A stretch of DNA of 8,413 nucleotides from Pseudomonadota bacterium (GTDB lineage: Bacteria; Pseudomonadota; Alphaproteobacteria; Rhizobiales; Xanthobacteraceae). Below, piece after piece: positions 7,141 to 8,413 of this stretch. Each line of letters starts with the position of its first letter. Position 1 is the first letter of the stretch. The notes beneath the pieces were generated by a model. It was given only the letters and a program-made list of their open reading frames with translations. It made no database searches and had not been told where the DNA came from. Made by a program: the position numbers and the translations under genes. The DNA lies in contig JAEYTJ010000104.1 in the NCBI GenBank assembly GCA_023434095.1, positions 1 to 8,413 on the forward strand, in the 5' to 3' direction.

Positions 7141-7334
7141 CGGCAGTTCCGCACCAGCCTGCGTTGCTAGAAAGCGACGGTCGCCTGAAAACAATGGCGC
7201 CGGGAGGTAATCGCACGTGAATTTGACGCGCTGGCACTCTTTTGCCACAGTCACTTTTTAGTGCGAGAGACAAGAGGCGTGGGGGCTGAGGTCGTAAGGA
7301 CCTTTTAACCAAACCCGACAAGACTGTGTTCACC
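7141..7334. other. Gap between the transpeptidase and endopeptidase genes
   Basis: A 194-base stretch without a gene. TGGCA (7232-7236) and TGCCA (7243-7247) are perfect inverted arms around six bases, followed seven bases later by TTTTT (7255-7259); this could be an operator or a poor terminator. CACT-TTTT-AGTG (7252-7263) is a second small dyad. TTAACCAA (7305-7312) is one base from the CtrA half-site TTAACCAT, 22 bases before the downstream ATG. The gap is large enough for an independent promoter, but no good -35/-10 pair is visible. Confidence 0.3.
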
Positions 7335-8413
7335 ATGCGCGGTACGGGCGCTTCCGCCCGCATCGTCCCAGGAAACGTTGAGTACGGGTCAAAGCCGTTG
7401 CGATTCACCGCCCTTCGCTCGTCCAAGCTGGCCACGGCCGCGCTCCTCGCGGCGCTCGCCACCTTGTGCGGCGCCGATCTGCTGCAGGATGCGGTGGCCA
7501 ATGGCGACACCCGGACGCTCAGCCTCCACCATGTGCATTCCGGCGAAAGCGCCACCGTCACCTTCAAGCGCAATGGCCGCTACGACCCGGCGGCGCTGAA
7601 GCAGCTGAACGTGCTGCTGCAGGACTGGCGGCGCAAAGAGCCGACCAACATGGACCCCCGCCTGTTCGACATCGTCTGGGAGGTCTATCGCGAGACCGGC
7701 GCCACCCAGCCGATCCAGGTGATCGGCGGCTACCGTTCGCCCGCGACCAACGCCATGCTGCGCTCGCGATCGCGCGGCGTCGCCCAGACCAGCCTGCACA
7801 TGCAGGGGCGGGCGATGGATTTCTACATTCCCGGCGTGCCGCTGGCGAAGATCCGCGAGGCCGGCCTGCGGCTGCAGCGCGGCGGCGTCGGCTTCTACCC
7901 GACCTCCGGCTCGCCCTTCGTGCATCTCGACACCGGCGGCATCCGCCACTGGCCGCGCATGAGCCGTCCGGAACTGGCGCGCGTGTTCCCCGACGGGCGG
8001 ACCGTGCATGTGCCGGCCGACGGCAAGCCGATGCCGGGCTATGCGCAGGCGCTGGCGGCCGTGGAAGCACGCGGCAGCGAGCCGGGCGGCGCCGGTGCCG
8101 CCTTCGCCGGCCTGTCCGGCGGCAACGATCCCAAGCGCGCGGGCGCCCCGGCGAAGAACATTTTCGCCGGCCTGTTCGGCAAGGGCGAGGACGACGAGGA
8201 GGAGGCCGCGCCGGCTGCCGTCGCGTCCAATGCACCGGCTGAGGCGGCGCCGGCCCGCGTCGCTGCGGCTCCTGCGCCCGCGCCGACCCCGGTCGCGCTT
8301 GCCGCGGCCGTTCCGATGCCCACCCCGCGCCCGGCGCTGCCGGCGGCGGATCCTGCTGTGCCCGCCGCTCCGTTCGAGGTGGCGTCGCTCGGCCCGGTGC
8401 CGCTGCCCCAGCC
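7335..8413 (+). CDS. MepK/YcbK-type murein endopeptidase (DUF882, M15), 3' partial
   Basis: Predicted Zn-dependent periplasmic peptidase; the E. coli relative MepK (YcbK) cleaves mDAP-mDAP cross-links, the bonds made by L,D-transpeptidases. The frame stays open from ATG 7335 to the window edge (359 codons). Residues about 32-50 are a hydrophobic signal segment with likely cleavage after AVA (55). The DUF882 domain spans about 58-209: RTLSLHHVHSGE, MDPRLFDIVWEVYRE, GGYRSPATNAMLRSRSRGVA, SLHMQGRAMDF with His155 and Asp162, and FVHLDTG with His197, which together form the expected H-D-H metal site. After RVFPDGRTVHVP the protein becomes a low-complexity Ala/Pro tail with an acidic patch (EDDEEE), far beyond the E. 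coli length. The start lacks a clear ribosome site. GTG 7326 and TTG 7398 are alternatives; an in-frame TGA at 7287 bars earlier ones. Confidence 0.88.
   Translation, partial: MRGTGASARIVPGNVEYGSKPLRFTALRSSKLATAALLAALATLCGADLLQDAVANGDTRTLSLHHVHSGESATVTFKRNGRYDPAALKQLNVLLQDWRRKEPTNMDPRLFDIVWEVYRETGATQPIQVIGGYRSPATNAMLRSRSRGVAQTSLHMQGRAMDFYIPGVPLAKIREAGLRLQRGGVGFYPTSGSPFVHLDTGGIRHWPRMSRPELARVFPDGRTVHVPADGKPMPGYAQALAAVEARGSEPGGAGAAFAGLSGGNDPKRAGAPAKNIFAGLFGKGEDDEEEAAPAAVASNAPAEAAPARVAAAPAPAPTPVALAAAVPMPTPRPALPAADPAVPAAPFEVASLGPVPLPQ

Noticed and set aside
7232..7245. TGGCAC followed by TTGC, resembling a sigma-54 promoter before the MepK-like gene.
   Set aside because: The GG and GC doublets are nine bases apart, whereas sigma-54 promoters require ten with little tolerance.
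5008..7254. A 748-codon open frame on the minus strand, longer than any other in the window.
   Set aside because: It is antisense to the L,D-transpeptidase, whose domains and active-site motif are unmistakable. Its product is an Arg/His-rich string without recognisable domains, as expected when a GC-rich gene is read on the opposite strand.

Overview
The window is very GC-rich and reads as ordinary chromosomal DNA of an alphaproteobacterium. The order Hyphomicrobiales, perhaps near Xanthobacteraceae (Ancylobacter, Starkeya, Xanthobacter type), fits best. That placement rests on the style of the encoded proteins (a DUF882/M15 endopeptidase with a long Ala/Pro tail, a short alphaproteobacterial-type PurK C-terminus, serB divergent from miaA) and not on a marker gene. 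There is no sign of a mobile element, phage, CRISPR array, RNA gene or foreign base composition.

Layout from left to right: the 3' end of an unrecognised Pro/Ala-rich protein (+); serB, phosphoserine phosphatase (-); miaA, tRNA dimethylallyltransferase (+, divergent from serB); msrQ, haem-binding membrane subunit of the periplasmic methionine-sulfoxide reductase (-, convergent with miaA); purK and purE (-, in the order purE-purK with a 4-base ATGA overlap); then, divergent from purE, a large YcbB/LdtD-type L,D-transpeptidase (+) followed by a MepK/YcbK-type (DUF882, M15) murein endopeptidase (+) that runs off the right edge.

Three functional groups stand out. purE-purK carry out carboxylation of AIR in purine synthesis and are driven from a recognisable promoter (perfect TATAAT) upstream of purE. 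The transpeptidase/endopeptidase pair parallels the ycbB-ycbK neighbours of E. coli and probably makes and cleaves mDAP-mDAP (3-3) peptidoglycan cross-links. serB, miaA and msrQ are housekeeping or repair genes with no obvious mutual link.

The most notable observation is that purK carries an in-frame TAG at codon 305. Beyond it, the same frame continues without a shift for 58 well-conserved codons, including the family's RPGRKMGH motif, and ends at a TGA. Every other stop in the window is TGA. This is either a very recent nonsense mutation (or sequencing error) or, less likely, a read-through stop. I found no evidence of a new multi-gene system. The other findings are regulatory-site candidates and unusual protein architectures.
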